Shown here in pieces: positions 1 through 8,877 of a stretch of DNA of 64,000 nt; position 1 is the first letter of the stretch; every line of letters starts with the position of its first letter. The DNA lies in assembly GCA_049322755.1 (NCBI GenBank), contig JBMOQX010000005.1, forward strand, positions 104,171 through 168,170, written 5' to 3'. Origin of the DNA: DATIUV01 sp049322755. Lineage in GTDB: Bacteria; Pseudomonadota; Gammaproteobacteria; Burkholderiales; UBA6910. The notes beneath the pieces were generated by a model that did not search any database, had not been told where the DNA came from, and saw only the letters and a list, made by a program, of their open reading frames with translations. The position numbers and the translations under genes were made by a program.

Positions 1-1
1 C

Positions 2-1216
2 CGGGACGCCTCGCGCGCCATGGCCAAGGCCGACACCGCCGCCAAGAACGCCGCATTGCTGGCGATGGCGGCGGCCGTCGAGCGCGATCGCGAGCGCCTG
101 CTGGCGGAAAATGCCAGGGACGTGGAAGCCGCCCGCGCCAAAGGCCTGGACGCGGCGATGGTGGATCGCCTCACGCTGACGGCCAAGACCGTCGCCAGCA
201 TGGCCGACGGGCTGCGCCAGATCGCGCAGCTCGCCGATCCCGTGGGCGAGGTCACCGATCTCAAGTACCGGCCCACGGGCATCCGCGTCGGGCGCATGCG
301 CGTGCCGCTGGGCGTGATCGGCATCATCTACGAGGCGCGGCCCAACGTCACCGCCGACGCCGCCGGGCTGTGCCTGAAGGCCGGCAACGCCGCGATCCTG
401 CGCGGCGGCTCCGAGGCGATCCACTCCAACCGCGCCATCGCCGCCTGCGTTCACGAGGGCCTGGAGAAGGCCGGCCTGCCCCGCGCCGCGGTGCAGGTGG
501 TGGAAACCACCGACCGCGCCGCCGTCGGCGAACTGATCACGATGAAGCAGTTCGTCGACGTCATCGTGCCGCGCGGCGGCAAGAGCCTGATCGAGCGCAT
601 CGCGGCGGAAGCGCGCATCCCGGTGATCAAGCACCTGGACGGCGTGTGCCACGTCTACCTGGACGACGACGCCGACGCCGAGAAGGCGGTGCGCATCGCC
701 GACAACGCCAAGACCCAGCGCTACGGCACCTGCAACACCATGGAAACGTTGCTGGTGGCGCGGGCTGTCGCGCCCGCGCTGCTGCCGCGGCTCGCGCGCA
801 TCTATCTCGACAAGGGCGTCGAGCTGCGCGGCTGCGATGAAAGCCGCAAGCTGGTGCCGGAGATGAAGCCCGCCACCGAAAACGACTGGTACGCCGAGTA
901 CCTGGCGCCGATCCTGGCAGTGCGGGTGGTGGACGGCATCGACCAGGCCATCGACCACATCGCGCGCTACGGCTCGCAGCATACCGACGCCATCGTCACC
1001 GAGAACTACGCCAAGGCGATGCGCTTCCTGCGGGAAGTGGATTCCAGCTCGGTGATGGTGAACGCTTCCACGCGCTTCGCCGACGGCTACGAGTACGGGC
1101 TCGGCGCGGAGATCGGCATCTCCACCGACAAGATCCACGCCCGCGGCCCGGTGGGACTCGAGGGCCTCACCAGCCTGAAGTTCATCGTGCTCGGCGACGG
1201 GCACGTGCGGCAGTAA
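2..1216 (+). CDS. proA: Glutamate-5-semialdehyde dehydrogenase (gamma-glutamyl phosphate reductase), 5' truncated by window edge
   Basis: ProA reduces gamma-glutamyl phosphate to glutamate-5-semialdehyde with NADPH, the second step of proline synthesis, in the cytoplasm. The reading frame is open from base 2, and RDASRAMAKADTAAKN matches the family's N-terminal region. The ATG at 20 is therefore internal and the true start lies left of the window. The aldehyde-dehydrogenase fold is visible through IYEARPNVTADAA, the ILRGGSEA segment, and the catalytic cysteine in YGTCNTMETLL. About 400 residues are present against a usual 415-420, so only the extreme N terminus is missing. The next gene, lpdA, begins 90 bases downstream and is unrelated in pathway. 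Confidence 0.95.
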   Translation, partial: RDASRAMAKADTAAKNAALLAMAAAVERDRERLLAENARDVEAARAKGLDAAMVDRLTLTAKTVASMADGLRQIAQLADPVGEVTDLKYRPTGIRVGRMRVPLGVIGIIYEARPNVTADAAGLCLKAGNAAILRGGSEAIHSNRAIAACVHEGLEKAGLPRAAVQVVETTDRAAVGELITMKQFVDVIVPRGGKSLIERIAAEARIPVIKHLDGVCHVYLDDDADAEKAVRIADNAKTQRYGTCNTMETLLVARAVAPALLPRLARIYLDKGVELRGCDESRKLVPEMKPATENDWYAEYLAPILAVRVVDGIDQAIDHIARYGSQHTDAIVTENYAKAMRFLREVDSSSVMVNASTRFADGYEYGLGAEIGISTDKIHARGPVGLEGLTSLKFIVLGDGHVRQ

Positions 1217-1306
1217 CCCGGCTCCGCTTCGAGCCCGCCCTCGCGGTGGGCGCGGATGGCCAGGCGCCCCGCCTCCGGGGCCACAAGAAGACAACGAGGA
1301 GCAAGC

Positions 1307-3130
1307 ATGGCCCAGCTCGTCGAAGTGAAAGTCCCCGACATCGGCGACTTCAAGGACGTCCCGATCATCGAGATCCTGGTGAAGCCGGGCGACAGCGTCG
1401 AGCAGGAAACCAGCCTGGTCACGCTGGAGTCCGACAAGGCCACCATGGACATCCCCTCGCCCGCCGCAGGCAAGGTGAAGGACATCAAGGTCAAGGTGGG
1501 CGACAAGGTGGCGGAAGGCACGCTGATCCTGACGCTGGAAGCGGCGGCGGCCTCCGCCTCTCCCCAGCCCTCTCCCGCCAAGGGAGAGGGAGCAAAAGCC
1601 GCGGGGGCGAAGGCCGACGCGCCGAAGCCGGCGCCATCCGCTCCCGCCGCCGCGACCGCGGCCGGCGCCTACTCCGGCAAGGCCGACGTCGAGTGCGAGA
1701 TGCTGGTGCTGGGCTCGGGACCGGGCGGCTATTCGGCCGCATTCCGTTCCGCCGACCTCGGCATGAAGACCGTGCTGGTGGAGCGCTACGCTCAGCTCGG
1801 CGGCGTCTGCCTCAACGTCGGCTGCATTCCGTCCAAGGCGCTGCTGCACGTCGCCGCCGTGATGGACGAAACCAAGGCCATGGCGGCCCACGGCATCAGT
1901 TTCGGCGCGCCGACCGTCGACTTGGAAAAGCTGCGCGGCTGGAAGTCAAAAGTGGTGGGCAAGCTGACCGGCGGCCTCGGCAGCATGGCCAAGACCCGCA
2001 AGGTGGAGGTGGTGCGCGGCTACGGCAGCTTCCTCGACCCGCATCACCTGGAAGTGGAACTCACCAAGGGCGACGGCCAGGACAAGACCGGCGAGAAGAA
2101 AGTGGTGCGCTTCGAGAAGTGCATCATCGCCGCCGGCAGCCAGGCGGTGCGGCTGCCGTTCATTCCCGACGATCCGCGCGTCGTGGATTCCACCGGCGCG
2201 CTGGAGCTGCCGTCGGTCCCGAAGCGCATGCTGGTGATCGGCGGCGGCATCATCGGCCTGGAGATGGCCACCGTCTATTCCACCCTCGGCGCCCGCATCG
2301 AGATCGTGGAAATGCTGGACGCGGTGATGCAGGGGCCGGACCGGGACCTGGTGAAGGTGTGGGAGAAGATGAACGCCCGCCGCTTCGACAAGATCATGCT
2401 CAAGACCAAGACCGTCGCCGTGGAGGCGAAGAAGGAAGGCCTGCTGGTCAGATTCGAGGGCGAGAACGCGCCCGCCGAGCCGCAGCTCTACGACTTCATC
2501 CTGCAATCCGCGGGGCGCTCGCCCAATGGCAAGAAGATCGCCGCGGACAAGGCCGGCGTCGCCGTCACCGAGCGCGGCTTCATCAGCGTCGACAGCCAGA
2601 TGCGCACCAACGTCGCGCACATCTTCGCCATCGGCGACATCGTCGGCCAGCCCATGCTGGCGCACAAGGCGGTGCACGAAGGCCACGTCGCTGCGGAGGC
2701 CGCCGCCGGGCAGAAGAGCCACTTCGACGCACGCGTGATTCCCAACGTCGCCTATACCGATCCGGAAGTGGCGTGGGTGGGACTCACCGAAGCCGAGGCC
2801 AAGGCGCAGGGCGTGAAGGTGGGCGCCGCCAGGTTTCCGTGGGCCGCCTCGGGCCGCGCCATCGCCAATGGCCGGGACGAGGGCTTCACCAAGCTGATCT
2901 TCGACGAGGAGACGCACCGCATCGTCGGCGGCGGCATCGTCGGCACCCACGCCGGCGACCTGATCAGCGAGGTGGTGCTGGCCATCGAGATGGGCGCCGA
3001 CCCTGCCGACATCGGCAAGACCATCCATCCGCACCCGACGCTCGGCGAGTCCGTGGGCATGGCGGCGGAACTCTACGAGGGCGTATGCACCGACCTGCCG
3101 CCGCAGCGGAAAAAAATGACGCTTTCGTGA
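1307..3130 (+). CDS. lpdA: Dihydrolipoamide dehydrogenase (E3) with N-terminal lipoyl domain
   Basis: This is the E3 flavoprotein of 2-oxoacid dehydrogenase complexes; it reoxidises dihydrolipoyl groups with NAD+. The ATG at 1307 follows a GAGGAG Shine-Dalgarno and gives 607 residues; an in-frame ATG at 1256 lacks a site. Residues 1-80 form a lipoyl domain with ESDKATMD carrying the modifiable Lys44. An Ala/Pro-rich linker runs to about residue 125. Then come the FAD fold (GSGPGGYSAAF), the redox disulfide (CLNVGC), the NAD fold (GGGIIGLEMA) and the C-terminal His-Glu pair (HPHPTLGE). Lipoyl-E3 fusions are usual in the pyruvate dehydrogenase of betaproteobacteria. Oddly, the linker contains an in-frame copy (1568-1590) of a GC-rich palindrome found elsewhere in the window, encoding a PSPAKGEG-type insert. 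Confidence 0.95.
   Translation: MAQLVEVKVPDIGDFKDVPIIEILVKPGDSVEQETSLVTLESDKATMDIPSPAAGKVKDIKVKVGDKVAEGTLILTLEAAAASASPQPSPAKGEGAKAAGAKADAPKPAPSAPAAATAAGAYSGKADVECEMLVLGSGPGGYSAAFRSADLGMKTVLVERYAQLGGVCLNVGCIPSKALLHVAAVMDETKAMAAHGISFGAPTVDLEKLRGWKSKVVGKLTGGLGSMAKTRKVEVVRGYGSFLDPHHLEVELTKGDGQDKTGEKKVVRFEKCIIAAGSQAVRLPFIPDDPRVVDSTGALELPSVPKRMLVIGGGIIGLEMATVYSTLGARIEIVEMLDAVMQGPDRDLVKVWEKMNARRFDKIMLKTKTVAVEAKKEGLLVRFEGENAPAEPQLYDFILQSAGRSPNGKKIAADKAGVAVTERGFISVDSQMRTNVAHIFAIGDIVGQPMLAHKAVHEGHVAAEAAAGQKSHFDARVIPNVAYTDPEVAWVGLTEAEAKAQGVKVGAARFPWAASGRAIANGRDEGFTKLIFDEETHRIVGGGIVGTHAGDLISEVVLAIEMGADPADIGKTIHPHPTLGESVGMAAELYEGVCTDLPPQRKKMTLS
1568..1590. repeat. Palindromic CCCTCTCCC element inside the lpdA linker
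   Basis: A 9-bp perfect stem (CCCTCTCCC / GGGAGAGGG) with a 5-base loop, preceded by another CCTCTCCCCA. Related copies lie at 32020, 42796, 47607, 49500, 50051 and 57640. Here it is read in frame within the flexible interdomain linker, where an insertion is likely tolerated. Confidence 0.8.
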
Positions 3131-3172
3131 ACGGTGCGGCGCAGCGCGCCCTGGAGTAAAGTGATTTCAACC

Positions 3173-3694
3173 ATGGTGAAGCCCGCACAAACGATTCCCT
3201 TTCCACCGCCGGACGTGGTGGTGCGGGACATGCGGCCCGACGAGGCCGACGCGGTGGCCAGGCTGGTGCTCTCGTCGTTCGAGGAATTCGTCGCCAAGGA
3301 CTTCGACGACCACGGGCACGCCAGTTTCGAGAAGTTCGCCTCAGCCGGGGGGCTGCGTGCCCGCCAGCGGCACGGCTACCTGACGCTGGTGGCGGAAATT
3401 CACGGCGCACCCCGGGGCGTCGTGCAGGTGCGCCCACCCTCCCACGTGGTTGCCCTCTACGTCGAGGAGCGCTTCCAGCGCATGGGCATCGGTCGCCGCC
3501 TGATGCGCGCGGTCATCGAGCGCATCCGTGTTGCCCATCCGGGAGCCGCGTTCGTCACCGTCGCCTCCTCGGAGAACGCGCTGCCTTTCTACCGGCACCT
3601 GGGCTTCGAACCTGCTTACACTGGCGAACACGAGCAGCAACGCTACCTCGGCCTGCGCCTGCCGCTGCACCACGCCGCCGACCCGGATCACTGA
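3173..3694 (+). CDS. GNAT family N-acetyltransferase
   Basis: A single-domain GCN5-related acetyltransferase of about 173 residues, expected to transfer an acetyl group from acetyl-CoA to an unidentified amine. VVVRDMRPDEADAVARL at the N terminus, the acetyl-CoA loop ERFQRMGIGRRLM around residue 105, and ENALPFYRHLGFEPAY near the end are classic GNAT elements. The start is uncertain: ATG 3173 gives the usual short lead, while GTG 3161, in frame and 4 bases after a GGAG, is a reasonable alternative. It lies 43 bases after lpdA and may be cotranscribed. The substrate cannot be read from the sequence. Confidence 0.85.
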   Translation: MVKPAQTIPFPPPDVVVRDMRPDEADAVARLVLSSFEEFVAKDFDDHGHASFEKFASAGGLRARQRHGYLTLVAEIHGAPRGVVQVRPPSHVVALYVEERFQRMGIGRRLMRAVIERIRVAHPGAAFVTVASSENALPFYRHLGFEPAYTGEHEQQRYLGLRLPLHHAADPDH

Positions 3695-3821
3695 CGCGCC
3701 GTTCCGAGCTCCGGTGCACGCGCGCCGGGTGATGTTCGGTCTCACCCCCATCGATCTGCTGGTCGCCGGCGCCGTCATGATCCGCCTGACGCCGCTGGAG
3801 CGCGCCGGGGTCCGTTCCCGC

Positions 3822-5347
3822 CTACGCGGGCTCCGCTGGTCGGCCCGCGCTCGCCGCCGGCGCGCCTGCCGCCGATTCCATTTCGCGGGCGCTGCGCGCC
3901 CGGCGGAACCAGTGCGGCACCACCCCGCCGAGGAACAGGCCGATCGCGATCATGATCACGACGCGGTTGGTGTCCATCAGCCGCGCGCCGGGTATCGTCG
4001 CCAGCATGCTCTGCACCTGCAGGAAGGCGAGCGACAGCACCGCGGCACCCGCTCGGCGCGGCCGCCCCAGTCGTCGGCCAGGAACGCCAGGGTGACGGTG
4101 ACGCAGAAAGTCATGAACAGCCAGGGATACGACCGGCCCATGTCCACCAGCGCGTCGAAGAAACTGCGGAACAGGATCAGCTTGAACAGCAGCTGCACGA
4201 TCACGCCGCAGCCCACGCCCAGCAGGCCGGAGAGCAGGTACGCGGCCACCGGCCGCTGCCCGGTGTGGGTGATGTCGGCAAAGCGCCACGCCAGCTTCGG
4301 CGCCAGCGCGCACACTACCGCGCAGCCGTAGATCGCCGCCACCATCACCGCCAGGAACAGCGGCGAGCGGCCGGCGGTTCCGCCGCCGACGATCGAGAAA
4401 CCGGAGAACAGGATCAGCCCCACCACCGAGGCCACCGTGAGCACCTGGTTCAGGTCCAGCAGCGCGCCGCTCTCGTCGACGCCCTCGAAGCCCAGCTCCC
4501 GCAGCTTGCGCCGGCGGTCCTGCTGGTTCGCCTCGTTGAGCAGGATGCCCCGCGCCAGCAGCTGGCACATGTCCAGGTAGAGCGTGTCGCAGCGCTCGCG
4601 GAACCCGCGCCGCAGCTCCAGCAGTGGCGCCGCCGAGGCCTCTTCCCAGGCGTGCTTCTCCAGCAGCTGGAAGCAGCGGCCGGCGCCGCCGGCGGTCTGC
4701 TCGAAGCGCGCCCGGATCGAGGCGTAGTCCTCGGCGAAATCCTCCAGCACCCGCGCATAGCGGCGAGACCCCGCGGCGAAACCCTCCAGCACGCCCATCA
4801 GGTAGGCGATGCGGGTGAAGTGCCAGCGCGGCGTCTCGTCCGGCTCGAAGCGCAGGTCCTGAGCGGTGATGCTGGCCAAGCGCACGTCCTCGCCCGCCTT
4901 CTCCTGCAGCGCCTTGCGCGCGCTCTCCGGCACGCGCAGCGTCGCGCGCGCGAGGCGGTCGCGCCACTGGCGCACTTCCAGCGGGATGTTGCCGAGGTCC
5001 TGGAACAGCCGCAGCAGCGCGGCGTCGATCCGCGACAGGATCGGAAAGTTGGGCAGCAGCGCGTTCATCAGCAGTGCCGCCATGATCGGGCTGGTCAGGC
5101 CCTTGAGCGAGCCGGGAATGCTGTCCGCGCCGCGCAGCTGCAGCGCGCCGAACACTTGCGGCGAGCTGGCGGCGATCGCGGAAAGAAAAACGAACAGCAG
5201 CAGCGACGCCGCGTGATACAGACCGGCGGCGGTGTAATAGCGGAACAGCGTGGTCGAGCCGACGATGGTCTTGGGCGTGTGGAAGCGGCCGTGGGCATAG
5301 AGCATCACCAGCACGCCGCCGATGATCCATTCAACGAACTCCGCCAT
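3822..5347 (-). CDS. Multi-pass membrane protein of unknown function, apparent frameshift near 4052
   Basis: From ATG 5347 (MAEFVEWIIGG) the frame encodes hydrophobic N-terminal segments, a long soluble middle region rich in Arg and Glu, then further membrane segments (VASVVGLILFSGFSIVGGG, AAYLLSGLLGVGCGVIVQLL, LFMTFCVTVTLAFLADDW). That frame then turns into implausible Cys/Arg-rich sequence and stops at 3977. From about 4052 the neighbouring frame continues sensibly (RAGAAVLSLAFLQ, then NRVVIMIAIGLFLGG and a basic tail) to a stop at 3822. The natural product is probably one protein of about 500 residues. Either a one-base indel really occurred or this is a sequence error in a GC run. I do not recognise the family. 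Confidence 0.7.
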
Positions 5348-5678
5348 GACCCGCCTCCCGGAAGCCGCTGCGACGCTGCGGCCTCCATTCGACTGCATCG
5401 ATATTTATCCAGTATAGGCAGCGTCGCGCGGACGCGACCGGGTCAGGATTGCCCCACGACGGGCCCGGTGCGCCCGTCTATGGTGAGATGGCAGCGCGCC
5501 GACGACGACAAGCCGACTGGGTGCGCCTGCACAACGTCACCGGGGCGATCCCCGGCCGCGGCGGCGCGGAGAACGACAGGATCTTCCTTCCCGAGGCCGA
5601 GCGCTATTCGCGGAGATACCTGGGCCGCCGCGAATTGCCGGACCAGATCATGGTGAGCAAGAACCCGCCGGGTGAGAT
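5348..5678. other. Intergenic region, no convincing gene
   Basis: This stretch separates two minus-strand genes. A 77-codon plus-strand open frame (5449-5682) exists, but it has no recognised domain and its 3' end runs to the stop of the convergent gene. I see no hairpin-plus-T terminator. Confidence 0.4.
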
Positions 5679-6140
5679 CTAGAGCGGGCTGCACTTCCCG
5701 ATCGTCAACGACGGCGTGTTCGCACTTTCCTGGAACGCTTCGTCCCTGTCTGGATCCGTATTCCAGTAGCCAATGTCCTGGCTCTTGAGAAAGCGCAGAG
5801 TCTTTGCCGACAGGAAGAATGCCCCTCCGGTGCAGGTGCAAAACAGACGTCTGGTCTCGTCGAAGTCGCTCTTGCAAGTGCAATCGCCGCGGGATTGGCC
5901 GACTGTAACCACTACCCACTGTGCTGACGCCGCCCACAGCTGCTCTTCCGCGCCAGGGCGTCGCACGAGATATTTCTCGCCGGAGACGTTGAACACCGTA
6001 GGCTCCCAACGCTTGGTTCTCTTGTCGAGCGTAAATCCCGTTGACTTGTCCGCAAGGCAAAGAAAGGAGCCTCCCCCGCTTGCCGCGTCCGCTTCAACAG
6101 CAATCCCCAGTGCGATCGCAACAACAAGGCTGTTCCTCAT
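5679..6140 (-). CDS. Exported protein of unknown function
   Basis: A 153-residue protein with a signal peptide (MRNSLVVAIALGIAVEADA, cleavage expected after ADA). The mature part contains GGSFLCLADKSTGF followed by KRWEPTVFNVSGEKYLVRR, a pattern I associate with small uncharacterised secreted proteins of proteobacteria, and a Cys cluster (DCTCKSD, LFCTCTGG). The cysteines suggest a disulfide-bonded periplasmic product. The Shine-Dalgarno is poor (a G run before ATG). No neighbour hints at function. Confidence 0.7.
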   Translation of the reverse strand: MRNSLVVAIALGIAVEADAASGGGSFLCLADKSTGFTLDKRTKRWEPTVFNVSGEKYLVRRPGAEEQLWAASAQWVVVTVGQSRGDCTCKSDFDETRRLFCTCTGGAFFLSAKTLRFLKSQDIGYWNTDPDRDEAFQESANTPSLTIGKCSPL

Positions 6141-6473
6141 TGTTTCCCCCCGTTCGTCCGCCGAGCCTACCGCAGCACCGTCCTCCTATCCTGCCACATG
6201 CCATAGCCACCTTCATACGACTTTTCATTGACCATTGATGGCCAATACGGTCTAGTTCCACGCCCCGATCGCCAGGACGGGCCTCGGGGGACCGAGCAGC
6301 CGTTCGGGCAACTGCCTGCTGATCTCGGAGGTCTTCAGCCCTTCAATGAAAGCCCTCAACAGCGTCAGGATAGAGATGGTCGACCGGCCTCCGTGATTCT
6401 GCGCACTTCTACCAAGCTGTCGGCGCAGGTGGGGCTACCGCAGCCCAACCCACTTCCACGCGAGGAAGCGCAA
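6141..6473. other. Intergenic region, no supported feature
   Basis: Open frames occur on both strands but none has a plausible start with a ribosome-binding site or recognisable sequence. Confidence 0.4.
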
Positions 6474-7058
6474 TCAGCGGCTCGCGGTCTCCTCTCGCGG
6501 CAGGGTCGCCGCCGCAATGGAGCTGTACTTCCGGTAAGCGGCAGGCTGTCGGCCGCGCGAGGTGGCCGGGAAACCGGGCGCCCGGGCCTGGACCGGCACG
6601 TCCTTCCGCGTCAGGTGAATGAATACGCCGAGGGAAACCAGCAATGCGGAAGCGCCGCCTGCCACCGCCACCGGATATGAGAGATTCCCCGCGAGCTCCA
6701 GTTGGCTGTACTTGATGATCATGATGAGCGCTTCCAGCACCATGGCGATGCATACCACGCTCACAAAGCGCGTGACCGTGCGACGTATCACCGGGATCAA
6801 ATCGGATCCCTGATCCGGCACCGCGTACTCCTTGCTGATGCCGACGCCGAGTTCAAAGGTGGCCAGGGAGATGAACGCTGTGTTCATGGCGTGGACGATG
6901 GCGCTGATCAGCTCCTTGTCGCCGGGATCCGTGAAGGCGCGCACGAACTCGATCAGCGCCACCACGCCCAGTGACGCGGCAACCAGAAGGAACATTGCGG
7001 AGAAGGATCCTGCCATCAGCTGCTTGATTCGCTCGATCATGGGTACCTTGGATTCCAT
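6474..7058 (-). CDS. Integral membrane protein of unknown function (about four TM segments)
   Basis: A 194-residue protein with four predicted hydrophobic helices: around residues 16-40 (FSAMFLLVAASLGVVALIEF), 55-75, 95-115 (VSVVCIAMVLEALIMII) and 125-147. A basic, Pro-rich cytoplasmic tail follows. ATG 7058 lies 12 bases from an AGGAGG; the internal ATG at 7040 (MIERIKQLMAG) is an alternative. The topology resembles small PsiE-like membrane proteins, but no catalytic residues are visible. Confidence 0.75.
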   Translation of the reverse strand: MESKVPMIERIKQLMAGSFSAMFLLVAASLGVVALIEFVRAFTDPGDKELISAIVHAMNTAFISLATFELGVGISKEYAVPDQGSDLIPVIRRTVTRFVSVVCIAMVLEALIMIIKYSQLELAGNLSYPVAVAGGASALLVSLGVFIHLTRKDVPVQARAPGFPATSRGRQPAAYRKYSSIAAATLPREETASR

Positions 7059-7363
7059 AGCTGCTGTCGACCTCCTACAGACGCATCGGAAAATGCAACA
7101 TCCTGCTCTCCGAGCAGATACCGTGCCTGCACTGCGGGGCGGCTCGTGAAATCAGTTGTTTGCGGGGAGAAGACAAAGATCGCGGCGCGCTGGGTGTCGC
7201 AAGGGACCGACACCGAGAGGCGCTGGCTGCACGATGTGCCGATTGGAGGGAGTCCCGCGCGCCACGGTGGGGCCAGAGAATAGCGACCAGGGTGGAGGAC
7301 ACGCGGCGCCGCGCTCGATCGCCTTGGCGACCGAGTGATCGTTCCGCGCGCGGCCGATGACGA
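7059..7363. other. Intergenic region, nothing recognised
   Basis: GC-rich stretch between two minus-strand genes. No domain, strong hairpin terminator or promoter motif was seen. Confidence 0.35.
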
Positions 7364-7549
7364 CTACGGTTCGTTCAGCTCGTCGTTGCGGAAATGATCC
7401 AGCAGGAACTGCTCGTCGAGCGGCGAGAGATTGAAGCGGCGGCTGGCCTCCTCGATGGTGCGCGCGTCCCGCTGCGGCTGCTCCGCCAGCCACGCCGCCG
7501 CGCGGCGCAGGCCTTCGCGCTCTGGAATAGCGGAACCGAGATTCTTCAT
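7364..7549 (-). CDS. Small conserved-looking protein, about 61 residues
   Basis: From ATG 7549 the frame encodes MKNLGSAIPEREGLRRAAAW, continuing with LAEQPQRDARTIEEASRRF and an acidic helix ending FRNDELNEP. Composition and predicted helices look like a real small soluble protein. A longer version starting at 7690 has an implausible N-terminal extension. The frame encodes no cysteines or metal-binding motif. I do not recognise the function; the helix content could fit a small regulator. Confidence 0.55.
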   Translation of the reverse strand: MKNLGSAIPEREGLRRAAAWLAEQPQRDARTIEEASRRFNLSPLDEQFLLDHFRNDELNEP

Positions 7550-7941
7550 TTTTCGCCGTTGGGCTTGCCGCCCTGTAACGGAATGTCGGGACGTCGATGG
7601 GAAAGCGCAGCGGAAGCGCCTTATGAAGGCAAACATTACCGCGCTAAGCACGGGCACGCGCGTCCATTGCATCAGGATACTACTCATCACCGCTTCCGAA
7701 ACCTGGAGTTTCTTCGACCGCAGGGCACCTGTCGGGCCGTCTTCGACTTCCTGGCGCGCCCTCAGGACGCGGGCCTGGATTTCCTATACTGGTAGGGCAG
7801 AAGAGAGGAACAGCCTCGATTCAGAAGGTCGTCCGGCCCGGGCGCGAACGCCGGGACTTAGCGCACGCGCAACGATCGTCGGCCGAAACCACTGGCGCGC
7901 AGCCGGCCACCACACAGCCGGGCGCGCCCCCACCGCCCAAT
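7550..7941. other. Region without a supported gene
   Basis: Overlapping open frames on both strands lack start signals. A plus-strand stretch ending near 7795 reads LRPQGTCRAVFDF, vaguely like RelE-type toxins, but it is too short to call. Confidence 0.3.
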
Positions 7942-8185
7942 CTTACTTACCTTGAAAGCCTTCGGAAAAATCTCGCGCGGATCAACAACGGTATGCTGGC
8001 GGACTACATCCCTGAACTGAGCAAGGCCGACCCTTCCTGGACTTCGGCATCGTCGACGGCGACCCAATGGCGTGTCTCGAGAACTACTCGCCGACAGCTG
8101 GCTCTACGAGGTGGGCATGCCGGCAAAGAGCGGCGGGGCGGCGGCATCATCGCGGTGCTGCCGGGTCGCTTCGGCGGTCCGTGAT
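7942..8185 (+). pseudogene. Decayed glutaminase remnant
   Basis: Three short pieces match a beta-lactamase-fold glutaminase (GlsA type), which hydrolyses glutamine to glutamate and ammonia. Bases 7942-8037 read YLESLRKNLARINNG then ADYIPELSKADP, the typical N terminus. After a frame change FGIVDGD follows. Another frame from about 8087 reads WLYEVGMPAKSG, and a last frame gives GGIIAVLPGRFG, together the family's C-terminal GMPAKSGVGGGI region. About 200 central residues are missing and at least two frame changes are needed, so the gene is dead. Its end overlaps the minus-strand frame 8147-8578. Confidence 0.75.
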
Positions 8186-8578
8186 GTCGGCTTTGCGTAC
8201 GTCGGTGACGTCGACGAAATCCGCAGTCCAAAAGTTGCCGCGCAGCGGCCGGAATCGCGCCTGGTAGATGCGCCCCCTCTCGGCCTGGAACGTAACGGTC
8301 ACGGTCTCCCTGCAGTAGCCGGTGTTGTACGTGGGCCCGCCACCGTAGCTGGGGCTGGCGCCGTAGTTGTAGGCAGTGCCGCAACCGCCCGAAGGGCCAG
8401 GGCTGCCGGCGAGAGTTGAATAGCTGAAGCAAAGCTCGAACGCGTTCACGCCCGGCGCCACGTCGATCAGCAGGAACCCGCCCGCCCAGACGTCGGGTCC
8501 GTCGACAGCCACGATGTCTATCTCTTTGCAACTGCGGCGATTGTTAAACCGCCCCTCAGGGGAAAACGAGTCTTTCAA
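8147..8578 (-). CDS. Possible exported protein fragment, unknown function
   Basis: The open frame contains a coherent segment: IDIVAVDGPDVW, GGFLLIDVAPGVNAFELCF, a Gly/Tyr/Ser-rich middle, and VTVTFQAERGRIYQARFRP. This looks like a beta-rich surface or lipoprotein domain. The N terminus from ATG 8578 lacks a signal peptide, and the C-terminal codons overlap the glutaminase remnant. The original gene may therefore be truncated at both ends. No ribosome-binding site is evident. Expression is doubtful. Confidence 0.4.
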   Translation of the reverse strand: MKDSFSPEGRFNNRRSCKEIDIVAVDGPDVWAGGFLLIDVAPGVNAFELCFSYSTLAGSPGPSGGCGTAYNYGASPSYGGGPTYNTGYCRETVTVTFQAERGRIYQARFRPLRGNFWTADFVDVTDVRKADITDRRSDPAAPR

Positions 8579-8589
8579 GGTATTAGGTT

Positions 8590-8745
8590 TTCAACTCGAA
8601 AGCTTTTCGAGAAACCGGTAGGCAGCAATAATTTATAATTAATTAATTGGTTAAAGCATAATGGCAAATCGCCCAGGCAAGATGTGAGCGTTTCCTTTCC
8701 TTTGGCTCCCGGAGAACATCACGTTAAAGATTGTTAACTGTTGGT
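8590..8745. other. AT-rich intergenic segment
   Basis: A locally AT-rich stretch (for example TTTATAATTAATTAATTGG near 8631) that stands out from the GC-rich background. It could hold promoters for the flanking genes or mark a junction of acquired DNA. No specific factor site is assigned. Confidence 0.4.
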
Positions 8746-8877
8746 CACAGCCCTTCGAGCGGATGCGCGAGCCCGCCGGGGCCGGCACGACAGGCGCAGG
8801 GCAGCGCCCGCCAGCGGGAACGCTTCAACGCGGAGCGGCCGTGACACCGCGCCCGCTGCGATAAGGATCCAGGCGTG

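Noticed and set aside
1946..3034. A 362-codon minus-strand frame across lpdA
   Set aside because: Shadow frame; composition is His/Val/Gly/Asp-rich noise opposite a well-supported gene.
1246..3159. A long second open frame on the plus strand over lpdA
   Set aside because: It is an Arg/Gly-rich shadow of lpdA produced by GC-rich codon bias, with no start signal or domain.
4265..5656. Long plus-strand frame opposite the membrane protein
   Set aside because: No motif, composition typical of an antisense shadow.
5449..5682. 77-codon plus-strand frame
   Set aside because: No ribosome-binding site or recognisable domain, and it collides with the supported convergent gene.
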